Source: Ptiloglossa arizonensis (Eukaryota > Arthropoda > Insecta > Hymenoptera > Colletidae). From it: a stretch of DNA of 64,000 nt. The position numbers and the translations under genes were made by a program. Below are positions 63,902 through 64,000 of the stretch, piece by piece; the stretch's first letter is position 1, and the number at the start of each line of letters is the position of its first letter. The stretch is from contig NW_027478398.1 in the NCBI RefSeq assembly GCF_051014685.1, positions 992,001-1,056,000 of the forward strand, written 5' to 3'. Under the pieces are notes generated by a model. The model had not been told where the DNA came from. It worked only from the letters and a program-made list of their open reading frames with translations, and searched no databases.

Positions 63902-64000
63902 GATAGTTTCTCAACCATTCCTTAACTTCAAAATCCCATATCTCGCGAACGGATTGAAGAACTCGAGAATTTCCGATTGCATCGGAAAGCGGAAACTCGC
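63902..64000. repeat. Truncated monomer at the window edge
   Basis: The last 99 bases are the left part of a monomer of the GATTGAAGAAC class (anchor written GATAG here). The array evidently continues beyond the window, as it does at base 1, which begins three bases before a GATGG anchor. Confidence 0.95.

Larger units (their letters stand above)
1..64000. repeat. Satellite DNA array, 177-bp monomer, about 361 copies
   Basis: The same unit recurs head to tail through the whole window. GATGG anchors lie at 4, 181 and 358 (spacing 177), and later anchors at 14,164 (80 x 177), 24,253 (137 x 177) and 63,902 (361 x 177 plus 1) show that phase is held. Drift comes from single-base indels, for example CTTTTCACCC (+1) and TTTTCCCTAGG (-1). 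I found no inverted monomer and no foreign insertion. Arrays of this kind with monomers of 160-180 bp are typical of centromeric or pericentromeric heterochromatin in plants and animals. The centromere assignment is inference; the repeat itself is directly visible. Strand is arbitrary. Confidence 0.99.

Noticed and set aside
1..64000. CRISPR array
   Set aside because: The units are directly repeated over their full length, with no short repeat and unique-spacer alternation. Variation is that of a satellite.
1..64000. Transposon or retroelement insertion interrupting the array
   Set aside because: No loss of 177-bp phase, no target-site duplication, no poly(A) and no terminal repeat was seen. 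All length changes are 1-2 bases per monomer or whole monomers.
1..64000. Telomeric repeat or rDNA spacer
   Set aside because: There are no runs of TTAGG, TTAGGG or TTTAGGG type units and no rRNA sequence. The 177-bp unit does not resemble rDNA promoter or enhancer repeats that I recognise.
1..64000. Assignment to a named satellite of a particular species
   Set aside because: Length near 177 bp is shared by many unrelated plant and animal satellites, and I cannot recall a matching sequence with certainty. A database search with the consensus would decide it.

Overview
The window is one uninterrupted block of eukaryotic satellite DNA. A head-to-tail repeat of 177 bp fills all 64,000 bases. 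Counting the start of the conserved GATGG motif, the first complete monomer begins at base 4 and the last one begun at base 63,902, which fits 361 monomers with a net drift of only +1 base. I see no protein-coding gene, tRNA, rRNA, transposon, CRISPR array or unique-sequence island. The open frames present (up to 108 codons) are by-products of the repeat: 177 is 59 x 3, so a frame stays in phase from monomer to monomer and opens wherever a substitution removes the one stop codon that normally closes it.

A monomer read from GATGG contains, in order: a T/C-rich stretch; CCCATAT; a NruI palindrome TCGCGA (42-47); a XhoI/AvaI palindrome CTCGAG (61-66); a strongly conserved core with CTGAAAGTAGAAACTCGCCC and GATTACA; a variable purine/T tract; an AvrII palindrome CCTAGG (128-133); a small dyad TTTCG...CGAAA (150-172); and the palindrome AAAATTTT (170-177). 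By hand count the consensus is about 41% G+C with about 10 CpG, so CpG is not depleted.

Above the monomer there is a layered higher-order repeat (HOR) structure. 1-2.1 kb is mixed monomers. 2.1-8.1 kb (A1, 34 monomers) and 8.1-13.8 kb (A2, 32 monomers) are near-identical tandem copies, each holding a doubled 10-monomer (1771 bp) unit. 13.8-19.15 kb (B1, 30 monomers) and 19.15-22.87 kb (B2, 21 monomers) are copies differing by three whole-monomer deletions. 22.65-27.43 kb (C1, 27 monomers, 4779 bp) and 27.43-30.87 kb (C2, partial) follow. 30.9-37.3 kb contains 4-, 9- and 10-monomer units. 38.1-41.7 kb and 52.1-56.0 kb are rearranged copies of one superblock. 41.7-45.4 kb resembles block C again. 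46.9-48.2 and 49.75-50.85 kb form a 15/16-monomer pair. 57.36-58.78 kb is an apparently perfect 710-bp doublet. 59.6-64 kb is an 11/12-monomer HOR that runs off the window.

The likely setting is a centromeric or pericentromeric (possibly subtelomeric) heterochromatin array of a eukaryote. Monomer length near one nucleosome repeat and HOR organisation fit a centromere, but nothing in the sequence proves it. I cannot name the species; an arthropod or a plant are both plausible, and the undepleted CpG weakly favours a genome with little germline cytosine methylation.
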